The notes under the pieces: generated by a model
Databases searched by the model: none
Told to the model about the DNA's origin: nothing
The model's input: only the letters and a program-made list of their open reading frames with translations
Position numbers and translations under genes: made by a program
Source: Butyrivibrio sp. MC2013
Lineage (GTDB): Bacteria; Bacillota; Clostridia; Lachnospirales; Lachnospiraceae
Reading direction: 5' to 3'
NCBI RefSeq assembly: GCF_000424585.1
Contig: NZ_AUKE01000005.1
Coordinates: forward strand, 62,001 to 126,000
DNA: 64,000 nt
Part shown: positions 33,430-41,960 of the stretch, in pieces
Position numbering within the stretch: the first letter of the stretch is position 1
Layout of the letters: each line of letters begins with the position of its first letter

Positions 33430-33675
33430 ACACAAAAAACGTCCCCTGCGTTAATAACAACGCAAGGGACGTGTAAGCGCGGTTCCACCCTTGTTGCCAT
33501 CATAATATGATGACCACTTAATTATGATCGTAACGTGATCAGCGTGCTCTATTAAAGCCTCTCAGAGGTGGTCTTCAAACAGTTCAGGATATGCTGCTCT
33601 CAGCAAGGCTCATAGCCTGCAGCACTCTCTGGAATACCATTCCTGTCCTACTGTCCTCATCAACGATTTAAATAT
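33430..33675 (-). promoter_or_regulatory. T-box riboswitch of thrS
   Basis: The minus-strand leader has the T-box sequence GGTGGAACCGCG (33489-33478) followed by a terminator stem ACGTCCCTTGCG with its complement and TTTTTT (about 33471-33433). The stem I start GATGAGGACAGTAG lies near 33664 and AG-rich GAGAGTGCTG follows. An ACC threonine codon pair near 33572-33567 is the candidate specifier. Uncharged tRNA-Thr would favour read-through. Promoter: TTGGCA (33744-33739), 16 bases, GATAAT (33722-33717). Confidence 0.9.
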
Positions 33676-33790
33676 GATGACGTAAGAGTCAGTAGATATT
33701 TCTGACACCTACATCTATTATCAGACAGATAATATATCTGCCAACTGTTATGAAAAGTTTAGCCTATAACTTTGGCTGATGTCAATAGCA

Positions 33791-34300
33791 TCAGTCCTTA
33801 TTCCTGCCGTGGCACTTCTTGTACTTCTTGCCGGATCCACAGGGGCAGGGATCGTTGGGATAGATCTTGGGAGCATTTACTACAGTACGGGAGTTCTTCT
33901 GCTCCTTGTAGAGCTCTTTTCTCTTATCCTCATCGAAGATGTCATTCCACTGCTCCAGGCCATAGAGCCAGTCAGCTTCAGCGGCTACCATGTTCTTGTA
34001 GAGCAGCTCTTTGTCAAATACCAGGTTAACCTGTGTATCCTCTTCCATCTCATCGATATCATTGGGAGCCTTGAGCGACTCCTGGATACCATCAAGGAAG
34101 CCTGTCATTGTCATTATATCTACCTGATACTTGTCAGCCAGTTCCTTGACTGTACCTTTAACTTCTTCATCAGGATTGGTCAGAAGCTGAGCATAGATAT
34201 CTTTTTCCTTCTGAAAATAAGCAGTCCATAATCTCTGCAGATCGCCCTTATTGGCAGTCTCAGAGTAAGCCATGTCTCTCCACTGTTTAAGTAGTGCCAT
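33791..34300 (-). CDS. SEC-C motif protein
   Basis: 169 residues, mostly helical and acidic, ending in the SEC-C zinc-binding motif PCPCGSGKKYKKCHG as at the tail of SecA. The N-terminal 140 residues are not SecA and match no domain I know. It may bind ribosomes or the Sec machinery through the zinc knuckle. GGAG precedes the ATG. Confidence 0.82.
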   Translation of the reverse strand: MALLKQWRDMAYSETANKGDLQRLWTAYFQKEKDIYAQLLTNPDEEVKGTVKELADKYQVDIMTMTGFLDGIQESLKAPNDIDEMEEDTQVNLVFDKELLYKNMVAAEADWLYGLEQWNDIFDEDKRKELYKEQKNSRTVVNAPKIYPNDPCPCGSGKKYKKCHGRNKD

Positions 34301-34473
34301 AATAATAATCTCCGTATTTATATAATTTTTGCGTCTGATTAACTACAGACCAAATTATCATACTCTATTTAATGGTAAATTTCAATGCACCTTGTTTTGA
34401 GCTCCAGCTTAAAGCTTTCAACAAAAATGACGCAATGAAATTGTGTAAATGTTACAGAATAATTACAGTTTTA

Positions 34474-34659
34474 TTGCCATATAGAAAAGCTTATGCTATA
34501 GTATGATACGAATGTGCCGTAAATAGGCGCATTTACATGTTTATCAGGGACAAAAGCAGCGCCGATGCTGCTTGGGTAGGCAGTCATCATCAGGCGCAGG
34601 ATGCTATCCTGAGTATTGCTCAGGATGTGCAAAGGGGTTTTTAGAAAGCAGGGTGTTTT
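34474..34659 (+). promoter_or_regulatory. Promoter and structured leader of the LytM-like/bactofilin operon
   Basis: TTGCCA (34474-34479), 17 bases, TATAGT (34497-34502) form a good promoter. The following leader of about 150 nt contains GTAAAT/ATTTAC, GCAGC/GCTGC, AGGAT/ATCCT and ATCCTGAG/CTCAGGAT stems before the ATG at 34660. It does not match the c-di-GMP or c-di-AMP riboswitch consensus by eye, so it is an unassigned leader RNA. Confidence 0.5.
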
Positions 34660-35439
34660 ATGTCCAGAGACAAGCAGCCGCGTAAACACAGACGTAAGCG
34701 GCACTATACTTTTATGATCATTTCCGGCGATTCTGACCGGAATACACAAAAGCTACATTTGAATGCACTGGCGACTCAGGTGCTGGCTTTCTCACTTTTT
34801 GCCATATTGGTGGCAGTCGTATGCTATATCACCTTTGTTACAGTGAGATACAGAGACCTCAAGGCGGACAAGGCAGCTCTTGAACAGAGTCTGGATGAAG
34901 CCAATGCTCAGATCTCAACAATGGCAGACGATTACTCTGCTCTCAGCTCTGAAAAGGAAGAGCTTCAGGCATCCGCTGATCAGATCAGTAAAGCCTTTAT
35001 CGATCTGTCAAAGGAAAAGGATGAGTATCTGGCAGCTCAGGATACGCAGGCCATGCCTACCGGATTTCCTCTGGCCACCCAGTCCAGCTACGAGCTCAGA
35101 AAGGATGATACCTCATCTGACAGCAAGGATAATGCAGAGGAAGGCAACTATCTTCTCTTCTTTAAGCTGGGTAAAGAGTCAATCCTGGTATCAACCGGCG
35201 ACGGCGTTGTGACTACTATTACAGCTGATTCCAAATACGGTAAATCCATCTCTATCGACCACGGCAACGGATACGTGAGTATCTTCAGATGCAGCGGCAG
35301 CGTCCTTGTTAAGGAAGGCAGCGCTGTAAGCAGAGGCACCAGTCTCCTGCTCACTAATGATGAATGCACACTGGGATATCAGATCACCAGGGACGGTGAG
35401 TATGTTAATCCCGAAGATTTGATAGAGATCAACGGATAA
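34660..35439 (+). CDS. Membrane-anchored degenerate LytM/M23 protein
   Basis: 259 residues: basic N-terminus, one transmembrane helix (about 40-63), a coiled coil (about 66-125), a Ser/Asp linker and a C-terminal lysostaphin-fold remnant (GDGVVTTITADSKYGKSISI, then DHGNGYVSIF). The metal ligands of M23 peptidases are lost: no HxxxD pair before the core, and the usual YAHL is FRCSG. It is therefore probably not a hydrolase but a scaffold or activator. A bactofilin gene follows, a common pairing in envelope-shape modules. Confidence 0.82.
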   Translation: MSRDKQPRKHRRKRHYTFMIISGDSDRNTQKLHLNALATQVLAFSLFAILVAVVCYITFVTVRYRDLKADKAALEQSLDEANAQISTMADDYSALSSEKEELQASADQISKAFIDLSKEKDEYLAAQDTQAMPTGFPLATQSSYELRKDDTSSDSKDNAEEGNYLLFFKLGKESILVSTGDGVVTTITADSKYGKSISIDHGNGYVSIFRCSGSVLVKEGSAVSRGTSLLLTNDECTLGYQITRDGEYVNPEDLIEING

Positions 35440-35516
35440 ATGAAGCATCCTGCAGGAATATGCACAGGAATGACTATCGCAGAGCATAGTAAGTTCATAT
35501 GCGGAAAGGATCAAAT

Positions 35517-35948
35517 ATGTTTGGCATCAAAAACAAACCTGCACCAATCAGCAACTATGAAACCGAAGCCCAGAAGGTAGTGACTCTCATCGGTGAAGGC
35601 GCTGTCTGCGACGGACCTTTTTCAGCCAGAGATACTACAAGAATAGACGGCACCATCAACGGCACCGTCCGTATCGAAGGAAGTCTCATCATAGGCCAGG
35701 CCGGCAAAATAAACGGCAATGTAACTGCACAGAATGTATTCGTAGCAGGCGAAATAATAGGCAACGTAGACTGCGCAGCCGGCAAGCTGGATATCAGCGA
35801 TACAGGAAGACTTACAGGTGATATTACCTGCAGGAGCATCGTAATTGATGAAAACGCTGTATTCTCCGGCAAGTGCACCATGACAAGTGATGCTCCTTCA
35901 GCTCAGACAGCTAAGGAAAGGTCAGTAGGTTCCAAGGACGCCGAGTAA
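35517..35948 (+). CDS. Bactofilin
   Basis: Polymerising cytoskeletal protein, 143 residues. The central right-handed beta-helix (about residues 28-118) shows the repeating pattern of IDGTINGTVRIEGSLIIG and GEIIGNVDCAAGKLDISDTG. The flanking tails are polar. The ATG at 35517, with AAAGGA upstream, is preferred over 35499. It probably assembles at the membrane with the preceding LytM-like protein. Confidence 0.92.
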   Translation: MFGIKNKPAPISNYETEAQKVVTLIGEGAVCDGPFSARDTTRIDGTINGTVRIEGSLIIGQAGKINGNVTAQNVFVAGEIIGNVDCAAGKLDISDTGRLTGDITCRSIVIDENAVFSGKCTMTSDAPSAQTAKERSVGSKDAE

Positions 35949-35965
35949 GCCTCAAAAGCAAAAAG

Positions 35966-36010
35966 GGAGCTATGAAAAATGAAAGATCATTTCTTCATAG
36001 CTCCTCTTAT
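35966..36010 (-). terminator. Bidirectional terminator between bactofilin and yerC
   Basis: GGAGCTATGAA with TTCATAGCTCC and an inner AAATGA/TCATTT. On the minus strand it is followed by CTTTTTGCTTTT, so it ends the yerC transcript well; on the plus strand the tail is only moderately T-rich. Confidence 0.8.
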
Positions 36011-36113
36011 ATTTATATGCTTATATGATCCTATTGGAACCTCTCAGTTCCAGGTCTTCTCAAAGACTATCTATGCGGTCAGTTCTATATCTTATCAAAA
36101 ACCAGCGGACCTA

Positions 36114-36401
36114 TCAGTCCTGAATCCTCTCAAAGACCATCTCATATCCGTCATCACCATAGTTCAGTGACCTGTTAACACGGCTGATGGTAGCTGTGGA
36201 AGCACCGGTCTTCTCAGCAATCTCCAGATATGTTTTGTGGTCTCTGAGCATGGATGCCACCTCAAACCTCTGAGAAAGGCTCAAAAGCTCATTTACAGTA
36301 CACAGATCCTCAAAGAAATTGTAGCACTCTTCCTTATTCTGCAGACAGAGTACAGCTTCAAACAAATGGTCAACAGAATCTGTATGTATTTTCTTATTCA
36401 T
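36114..36401 (-). CDS. YerC/YecD family TrpR-like regulator
   Basis: 95 residues with the TrpR-type helix-turn-helix: LSLSQRFEVASMLRDHKTYL then GASTATISRVNRSLNYG. YerC proteins are small DNA-binding proteins whose ligand is not known. GGAGGG precedes the ATG at 36401, which decides it over 36437. Confidence 0.88.
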   Translation of the reverse strand: MNKKIHTDSVDHLFEAVLCLQNKEECYNFFEDLCTVNELLSLSQRFEVASMLRDHKTYLEIAEKTGASTATISRVNRSLNYGDDGYEMVFERIQD

Positions 36402-36480
36402 TGAGATTAACCCTCCAATTTGGATAATAAGGAGCAAACAATTGTATCATATTATTTCGTTACTGCTTCACTCCATAAGC

Positions 36481-36762
36481 ATTTTAACATGTTAAAGTCT
36501 AAAAGTAAAGAATATAGGCATTTTTCGCCAATTGTCAGCCTTTTTTCACTAAACAGTTTGTATGTTATATATAAAATCGTCTTTACTTTTACTTTTCTTT
36601 GTGATAACCTAAGCTTGTTGGTTATAACTATATATTGGCTATAGACGGTATATCGTTTGACACAACATCAGAGTTAATTTTTTATTTATCCAGTGGAGGT
36701 ATTACAATGAACAAAGGTACAGTTAAGTGGTTCAACAATCAGAAGGGTTATGGTTTCATCTC
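36481..36762 (+). repeat. 282-bp direct repeat, left copy (upstream of insertion sequence)
   Basis: Identical by eye over all 282 bases to 38783-39064. It contains the csp promoter region, long 5' leader, GGAGG and the first 18 codons of csp. It directly abuts the left end of the insertion sequence. Confidence 0.92.
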
Positions 36763-36772
36763 GGAAGTTTGA
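36707..36772 (+). pseudogene. Cold-shock gene fragment cut by the insertion sequence
   Basis: The first 18 codons of a CspA-type gene ([18 protein letters not shown] plus S) run into the insertion sequence and stop at TGA inside its left terminal repeat (GTT TGA), giving a 21-residue peptide. The intact gene lies 2.3 kb downstream. Both copies keep the full promoter and leader. Confidence 0.9.
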
Positions 36773-36921
36773 CAGTCCAGCCTCATAAATCTTAGTTCAT
36801 TATACCCCTCAATCCCGCATAAAGACTGATATTTCAGTCTTATTTTTTTGTCAAATTTTATCACTTTATATGTGGCTATATGTAGCTATATATGGTATAA
36901 TAAGGGTTGGAGGATATCAGT

Positions 36922-38694
36922 ATGAAACTAACAGTAAGCAAATCCAAAAATTCTGCATCATTCTATGTTCAGAAAACTATCCGAAAGTCAAACGGCTCTG
37001 TCACAACTGTTACCGTAGAAAAGCTTGGCAACCTTGATGAAGTAAAGGCAAAAGCCAAAGGGCAGGATCCTTACGCCTGGGCACAGGAATACGTAAATGA
37101 ACTCAACCGCAGGGAGTATGAAGAACAGAAGGAAATAATCCTCAGCTATGCACCTTCCAAACTCATCAAAAAGAACGAGCAGAAAACATTCAACTGCGGA
37201 TATCTCTTCCTCCAGGACATCTACTACAGCCTGGGCCTTGATAAGATTTGTAGTAAGATATCTTCTCGTCACCTTTTTGAGTATGACCTAAACGACATAC
37301 TTTCCAAACTTGTATACACAAGAGTGATCTTCCCGTCATCAAAGCTGTCATCCAACAAGCTTGCGGCATCATTCATTGAACAGCCATCATTTGAACTTCA
37401 TGATATTTACCGTGCTCTTTCCATCCTCGCCGAGGAGAACGACTTTATACAGGCTGAGCTCTACAAGAACAGCCAGAAAGTATTAGAACGCAGAAGTGAC
37501 GTACTGTATTACGACTGCACAAACTATTTCTTTGAGCTTGAAGAAGCAGACGATTTAAGGAAATATGGCAAATCCAAGCAGCATCAGCCACTGCCAATCG
37601 TCGGAATGGGACTGTTTATGGATTATGATGGAATTCCTCTTGCATTTGACATATATCCTGGAAATAAGAATGAGCAACCTACTCTAAAGCCTCTTGAAAA
37701 GAAGATTCTTAAGGACTATGGACTTGATCAGATCATTGTTTGCACAGATGCTGGATTGTCCTCCAAAAGCAATCGAAAATTCAATGACAAATCCATCAAC
37801 GGTGAGCGCCTGAGAAGCTTTATTACAACACAGTCTGTCAAGCAGCTTCCGGAACACCTCAAAGAGTTTGCTCTTGACCCTTCCGGCTGGCACATCATTG
37901 GAGACGCTACTATTTACAACATCGAAGAGATTGATGAGTCTGAGTTCTACGATAAGATTTTCTACAAAGACAGATGGATAAAAGAAGATCTTTCAGGAAG
38001 AAAAATAAGACAGGGAGCAAAGCCTCTAGAGCAGCACCTTATAGTCTCCTACTCTCCCAAATACAAAATCTATCAGCGTAAGATCAGGCAGGGGCAAGTA
38101 GACAGGGCAACAGCTATTATCAACAGCGGAAAATATAAACAGCGTCCCAAGAATCAGAATGATCCACACAGATTTATCGGAAAGGAAGTCATGACTGAAG
38201 ATGGCGAGGCATGTACAAAAGAAGTTCCATATCTCAAGACAGACATCATAGCTGAAGAAGAAAAATATGATGGATTCTACGCAGTTTGTACCAATCTTGA
38301 TGACATGAATGTTGCTGAAGTGATACACATCAATAAGAAACGCTGGGAAATAGAAGAATGCTTCCGGATAATGAAAACCGAGTTCAAGGCAAGACCCGTT
38401 TACCTTCAACGGGAAGACAGGATAAAAGCGCATTTCCTGACCTGCTTTATATCACTCTTCATATACAGACTGCTTGAAAAAAGATTGGGCGAACAGTATA
38501 CCTGCGAAGATATAGTCCACACCCTCAGGGACATGAACATGTACCGCCCCGGAGAAAAACGTGGATATATCCCATCATACACAAGAACAAACCTGACAGA
38601 TGCGCTTCATGAGACCGCTGGATTCCGCACAGACTATGAGATTCTTACTGACCTAAGCATGAAGAAAGTCATCCGTGAATCCAAGAAAAAGTAA
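36922..38694 (+). CDS. tnp: IS1634 family DDE transposase
   Basis: 590 residues from the ATG at 36922, which has GGAGG eight bases upstream. RNase H-like catalytic residues: D198 (LYYDCTNYF), D276 (CTDAGLSS) and a glutamate near 478 in KKRWEIEECFRIMKTE, with a beta-strand insertion domain between the second D and E as in the IS4-related group. The reading frame is intact, so the element may still be active. Transcription could come from its own TATAAT or from the left csp promoter copy. Confidence 0.93.
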   Translation: MKLTVSKSKNSASFYVQKTIRKSNGSVTTVTVEKLGNLDEVKAKAKGQDPYAWAQEYVNELNRREYEEQKEIILSYAPSKLIKKNEQKTFNCGYLFLQDIYYSLGLDKICSKISSRHLFEYDLNDILSKLVYTRVIFPSSKLSSNKLAASFIEQPSFELHDIYRALSILAEENDFIQAELYKNSQKVLERRSDVLYYDCTNYFFELEEADDLRKYGKSKQHQPLPIVGMGLFMDYDGIPLAFDIYPGNKNEQPTLKPLEKKILKDYGLDQIIVCTDAGLSSKSNRKFNDKSINGERLRSFITTQSVKQLPEHLKEFALDPSGWHIIGDATIYNIEEIDESEFYDKIFYKDRWIKEDLSGRKIRQGAKPLEQHLIVSYSPKYKIYQRKIRQGQVDRATAIINSGKYKQRPKNQNDPHRFIGKEVMTEDGEACTKEVPYLKTDIIAEEEKYDGFYAVCTNLDDMNVAEVIHINKKRWEIEECFRIMKTEFKARPVYLQREDRIKAHFLTCFISLFIYRLLEKRLGEQYTCEDIVHTLRDMNMYRPGEKRGYIPSYTRTNLTDALHETAGFRTDYEILTDLSMKKVIRESKKK

Positions 38695-38724
38695 TAATAT
38701 ATAGCTACACTTTTACCAAAAAAT

Positions 38725-38764
38725 AATGCGAGGTTTCCGCATAATTACTGCGGTTCCTCGCATT
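38725..38764 (+). terminator. Terminator inside the insertion sequence
   Basis: AATGCGAGG/CCTCGCATT with an inner CCGCA/TGCGG stem, 30 bases after the transposase stop and just before the right terminal repeat. It would shield the downstream csp copy from transposase read-through. Confidence 0.7.
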
Positions 38765-38782
38765 TAGACTGTCAAAGATGGG

Positions 38783-39064
38783 ATTTTAACATGTTAAAGT
38801 CTAAAAGTAAAGAATATAGGCATTTTTCGCCAATTGTCAGCCTTTTTTCACTAAACAGTTTGTATGTTATATATAAAATCGTCTTTACTTTTACTTTTCT
38901 TTGTGATAACCTAAGCTTGTTGGTTATAACTATATATTGGCTATAGACGGTATATCGTTTGACACAACATCAGAGTTAATTTTTTATTTATCCAGTGGAG
39001 GTATTACAATGAACAAAGGTACAGTTAAGTGGTTCAACAATCAGAAGGGTTATGGTTTCATCTC
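38783..39064 (+). repeat. 282-bp direct repeat, right copy (rebuilds csp)
   Basis: Second copy of 36481-36762. After it the csp gene continues without a break (GATGAAGCTGG), so promoter, leader and start codons of the functional gene all belong to the duplicated copy. Confidence 0.92.
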
Positions 39065-39209
39065 TGATGAAGCTGGAAACGATGTATTCGTTCACTATTC
39101 AGGACTCAACATGGAAGGCTTCAAGTCTCTTGACGAAGGCGCTTCTGTAGAGTATGACGTAATCCAGGGCGAAAAAGGACCTCAGGCAGTTAACGTAAAC
39201 AAGCTTTGA
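39009..39209 (+). CDS. csp: Cold-shock protein, CspA family
   Basis: 66-residue OB-fold RNA chaperone with RNP1 KGYGFIS and RNP2 VFVHYSG, full length and intact. GGAGG precedes the ATG. The leader within the repeat is long and AT-rich, as in cold-inducible csp genes whose mRNA structure is temperature dependent. It was restored, not disrupted, by the upstream insertion. Confidence 0.96.
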   Translation: MNKGTVKWFNNQKGYGFISDEAGNDVFVHYSGLNMEGFKSLDEGASVEYDVIQGEKGPQAVNVNKL

Positions 39210-39336
39210 TTTATCCAAAAGCTTCATAGTACCAGTTGGAGGATGATCAAGGGCATCCAACCTATAGTAAGGATGTAAGCTTTCATTAAGGTCCGCCTTA
39301 ACATAAAGCATGATTGATTTATTTTACTCCTAAATA

Positions 39337-39366
39337 AACCGGAGCGGTTTTACCGCTCCGGTTTTC
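39337..39366. terminator. Bidirectional terminator between csp and hisA-like gene
   Basis: AACCGGAGCGGT pairs with ACCGCTCCGGTT around TTT, followed by TTTTC on the plus strand and flanked by A-rich DNA on the other side. It serves the two convergent genes. Confidence 0.9.
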
Positions 39367-39370
39367 TGTT

Positions 39371-40153
39371 TTATCTTATGCTCTCTGTAGCCTCTATTAC
39401 TTTTTCCATAGAAAGTGGTCCACCGAATATATCAAGTGCGGATCCCACCGTCACGTCTATCCTTCCCTGTCCTATATCCCCAAGCTTATGGATATCCTCT
39501 ATGCTGTGGACACCGCCTGCATAGGTGATGGGTTTACGCGCCCAGGCTCCAAGGATAGCTGCCACAGACTCTGATATGCCCTTCTGCATACCTTCCACGT
39601 CTGCTGCATGCACCAGGAACTCATCGCAATACGAGGACAACTCATCCAGCGTAGCAGTATTCATCACTGTATCTGTCATCTTCTGCCAGCGGTCTGTCAC
39701 TATATAATACTCGCCGTCCTTCTCCTTACAGGAGAGGTCCAGGACCAGGTGCTCTCTGCCCACGGCGCTCAGCATCCTGTCAAGGCGCGCCATATCTATA
39801 TGTCCGTCTCTAAATACATATGAGGTAACTATCACATGAGAAGCGCCTGCATTTAAGAGTTCTTCCGCATTCTCAGGATTCACGCCGCCTCCTGCCTGCA
39901 GAAAGCCGGGATGTGCAGAGAGAGCAAGCTCCATCTGTCTCCTGCTCTCTTCATAATAGGGACTTCCCTCATGATTTAAGAGGATCACATGTCCGCCCCT
40001 TAGTCCTTTTTCATAATAGAGGTCGCTGTAATAGGCACCGTCCCTGTCTGATACATAATTATCCCTTGCATAATCTGCATCATCCTTAAGGCTTCCGCCT
40101 ACAATCTGCTTTACATTGCCGTTATGTATGTCTATACAGGGCCTGAAACGCAT
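39371..40153 (-). CDS. hisA: HisA-like phosphoribosyl isomerase (eukaryotic HIS6 type)
   Basis: 260-residue TIM barrel. RFRPCIDIHNGNVKQIVGGS is the first strand with catalytic Asp (D8), VLDLSCKEKDGEYYIVTD holds the second catalytic region, and ITYAGGVHSIEDI and IDVTVGSALDIFGG are phosphate-binding loops. It matches the HIS6-type isomerase, which converts ProFAR to PRFAR in histidine synthesis, rather than the usual bacterial HisA. No other his gene is adjacent. Confidence 0.85.
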   Translation of the reverse strand: MRFRPCIDIHNGNVKQIVGGSLKDDADYARDNYVSDRDGAYYSDLYYEKGLRGGHVILLNHEGSPYYEESRRQMELALSAHPGFLQAGGGVNPENAEELLNAGASHVIVTSYVFRDGHIDMARLDRMLSAVGREHLVLDLSCKEKDGEYYIVTDRWQKMTDTVMNTATLDELSSYCDEFLVHAADVEGMQKGISESVAAILGAWARKPITYAGGVHSIEDIHKLGDIGQGRIDVTVGSALDIFGGPLSMEKVIEATESIR

Positions 40154-40174
40154 ACCGCCGCTCCTTATCTATAT

Positions 40175-40933
40175 TCAGCCGCCTATCACATCTGACATAT
40201 CATAGATACCGGCAGCTTTACCGGCCAGGTACTTGGCAGCTTCCAGAGCGCCCTTACCAAATATACCTCTTGAATATGCCCTGTGAGAGAAGGTGATGAC
40301 TTCATCCATTCCGGCGAAGATCACATCATGATCGCCTACAATAGTTCCGCCTCTTACAGACGAGATACCGATCTCCTTATGAGGTCTCTTCTCTCTTCTT
40401 GCTGAACGGTCATATACAAATTCATAGTCTCCGCCTGCGCCCTCATTGATCGCCTCTGCAAGAGACAGTGCTGTACCACTGGGGGCATCCAGTTTCTGAT
40501 TATGATGCTTTTCCACTATCTCCATATCAAAGCCTGCGGCTGAAAGGGTAGCTGCAGCTTCCTTTAATACCCTCATGAGTACGTTGACACCCACTGACAT
40601 ATTGGCAGATCGAAGGATTGCGATCTTTCCTGCTGTTTCCTTCATATGGGAGAGCTGCTCATCAGAAAGTCCTGTGGTGCACAGTACCAGGGGCAGATTT
40701 TTCTCAGCACAGGTATCCAGAACCTTATCTGTAATAGCTGCTGTGGAGAAGTCTATTACTACGTCAGCTTCTTCTTTTACTTCTTCCAGACTGCTGTAGA
40801 AGGGGATCTTCACACCCTCTTTTCTGATAACATCTACAGCTGCCACTATCTCTACATTCTCATCATTTTCGGCAAGGGATGCGATCACCTGTCCCATCCT
40901 GCCACTGTAACCGTTCATGATCACTCTTACCAT
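40175..40933 (-). CDS. dapB: 4-hydroxy-tetrahydrodipicolinate reductase
   Basis: Second step after DapA in the lysine/diaminopimelate pathway. 252 residues: N-terminal Rossmann motif MNGYSGRMGQVIASLA, catalytic block EIVEKHHNQKLDAPSGTAL (His-His and Lys) and the C-terminal FSHRAYSRGIFGKGALEAA. The ATG at 40933 follows AAGGAG and is preferred over 40957. It follows dapA by about 100 bases on the same strand and probably shares its riboswitch. Confidence 0.95.
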   Translation of the reverse strand: MVRVIMNGYSGRMGQVIASLAENDENVEIVAAVDVIRKEGVKIPFYSSLEEVKEEADVVIDFSTAAITDKVLDTCAEKNLPLVLCTTGLSDEQLSHMKETAGKIAILRSANMSVGVNVLMRVLKEAAATLSAAGFDMEIVEKHHNQKLDAPSGTALSLAEAINEGAGGDYEFVYDRSARREKRPHKEIGISSVRGGTIVGDHDVIFAGMDEVITFSHRAYSRGIFGKGALEAAKYLAGKAAGIYDMSDVIGG

Positions 40934-41030
40934 GGTTGTCTCCTTAGTAATAAACAAATTGGCTTCTAGATCTATTTTAATCTGCTCACCTGATCTTATT
41001 CCAGTTGGTCGTGGTCAATGAGGGCTCAAC

Positions 41031-41921
41031 TTATGAAATCTTCTTGATCCCAAAGTCATCCATTGCCTTCTGAAGCTGAGCAGCATGCTCGTCACTTATC
41101 TTTGTAAGGGGCAGACGAAGGGGACCTGCATTAAAGCCCAGATTTGTGATAGCCTGCTTTACAGGGATAGGATTGACCTCTGAGAAGAGAGCCTTGATAA
41201 GAGGCACTGCATCCAGCTGGATCTTCCTGGCTCCTGCAAAATCACCAGCCAGTGCCAGAGCACACATCTCATGAGTCTGCCTGGGAGCTATGTTGGCCAG
41301 TACAGAAATAACGCCTACTCCGCCCAGTGACATAAGAGGCACTACCTCTTCGTCGTTACCTGAATATACATCGATGTCGCTGCATATATGCATCAGCTCA
41401 GCAGCTGCTGCAAGATTACCTGTAGCATCCTTGATGCCTACGATATTCTTCTTGTGCTCTACCAGATATGCAGCTGTTGCAGGCTGGATATTGCAGCCTG
41501 TCCTGCTGGGTACATTGTACATGATGATCGGTATGGATACCGCATCAGCAATAGCAGAGAAATGAGCGATCAGACCTTCCTGTGTAGCCTTGTTATAATA
41601 AGGAGTCACGCACAAAAGGGCGTCAGCTCCGTAGCTCTCAGCCTCCTTGGACAGATTAACGGCAGTCATGGTGCAATTAGAGCCTGTGCCGGCAATAACA
41701 GGGATCCTGTGAGCTACCTTATCGATACAGTGCTTGACAACCTGCATATGCTCTTCTTCTGACATAGTAGCAGCTTCACCTGTGGTGCCGCATACTATGA
41801 TCGCATCTGTACCCTCAGCGATCTGAAACTCGATCAGTCTGTCAAACTCCTCATAATTAACAGAACCATCCTCGTAAAAAGGTGTTGCGATTGCTACTCC
41901 CGAACCCTTAAAAACTGCCAT
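41031..41921 (-). CDS. dapA: 4-hydroxy-tetrahydrodipicolinate synthase
   Basis: Condenses pyruvate and aspartate semialdehyde. 296-residue TIM barrel with the pyruvate-binding GTTGEAATMS, the tyrosine block VTPYYNKATQEGL, YNVPSRTGCNI and the Schiff-base lysine in VGIKDATGN. GGAGG precedes the ATG. A lysine riboswitch controls it from the leader. Confidence 0.96.
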   Translation of the reverse strand: MAVFKGSGVAIATPFYEDGSVNYEEFDRLIEFQIAEGTDAIIVCGTTGEAATMSEEEHMQVVKHCIDKVAHRIPVIAGTGSNCTMTAVNLSKEAESYGADALLCVTPYYNKATQEGLIAHFSAIADAVSIPIIMYNVPSRTGCNIQPATAAYLVEHKKNIVGIKDATGNLAAAAELMHICSDIDVYSGNDEEVVPLMSLGGVGVISVLANIAPRQTHEMCALALAGDFAGARKIQLDAVPLIKALFSEVNPIPVKQAITNLGFNAGPLRLPLTKISDEHAAQLQKAMDDFGIKKIS

Positions 41922-41960
41922 AACTTCCTCCTTTTGGCTTTTGCCTTGTAAAAAAACACG

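Larger units (their letters stand above)
36763..38782 (+). mobile_element. IS1634-type insertion sequence
   Basis: About 2.0 kb with terminal inverted repeats TTTGACAGTC (36768-36777) and GACTGTCAAA (38767-38776), a single DDE transposase gene and a hairpin terminator near its right end. It is flanked by 282-bp perfect direct repeats. IS1634, described in Mycoplasma mycoides, is known for unusually long and variable target duplications, and this copy fits that. The left internal end has three roughly 10-bp tandem units (CTATATGTGG-like, about 36870-36895) before the transposase TATAAT. Confidence 0.88.

Noticed and set aside
34503..34659. c-di-GMP or c-di-AMP riboswitch upstream of the LytM-like gene
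   Set aside because: The conserved core sequences of those aptamers are not present; only unassigned stems are seen.
36481..39064. Two tandem csp genes, the first hit by the IS
   Set aside because: Possible, but the repeat ends exactly at the IS on both sides and is identical, which a target duplication explains in one step. Kept as the alternative.
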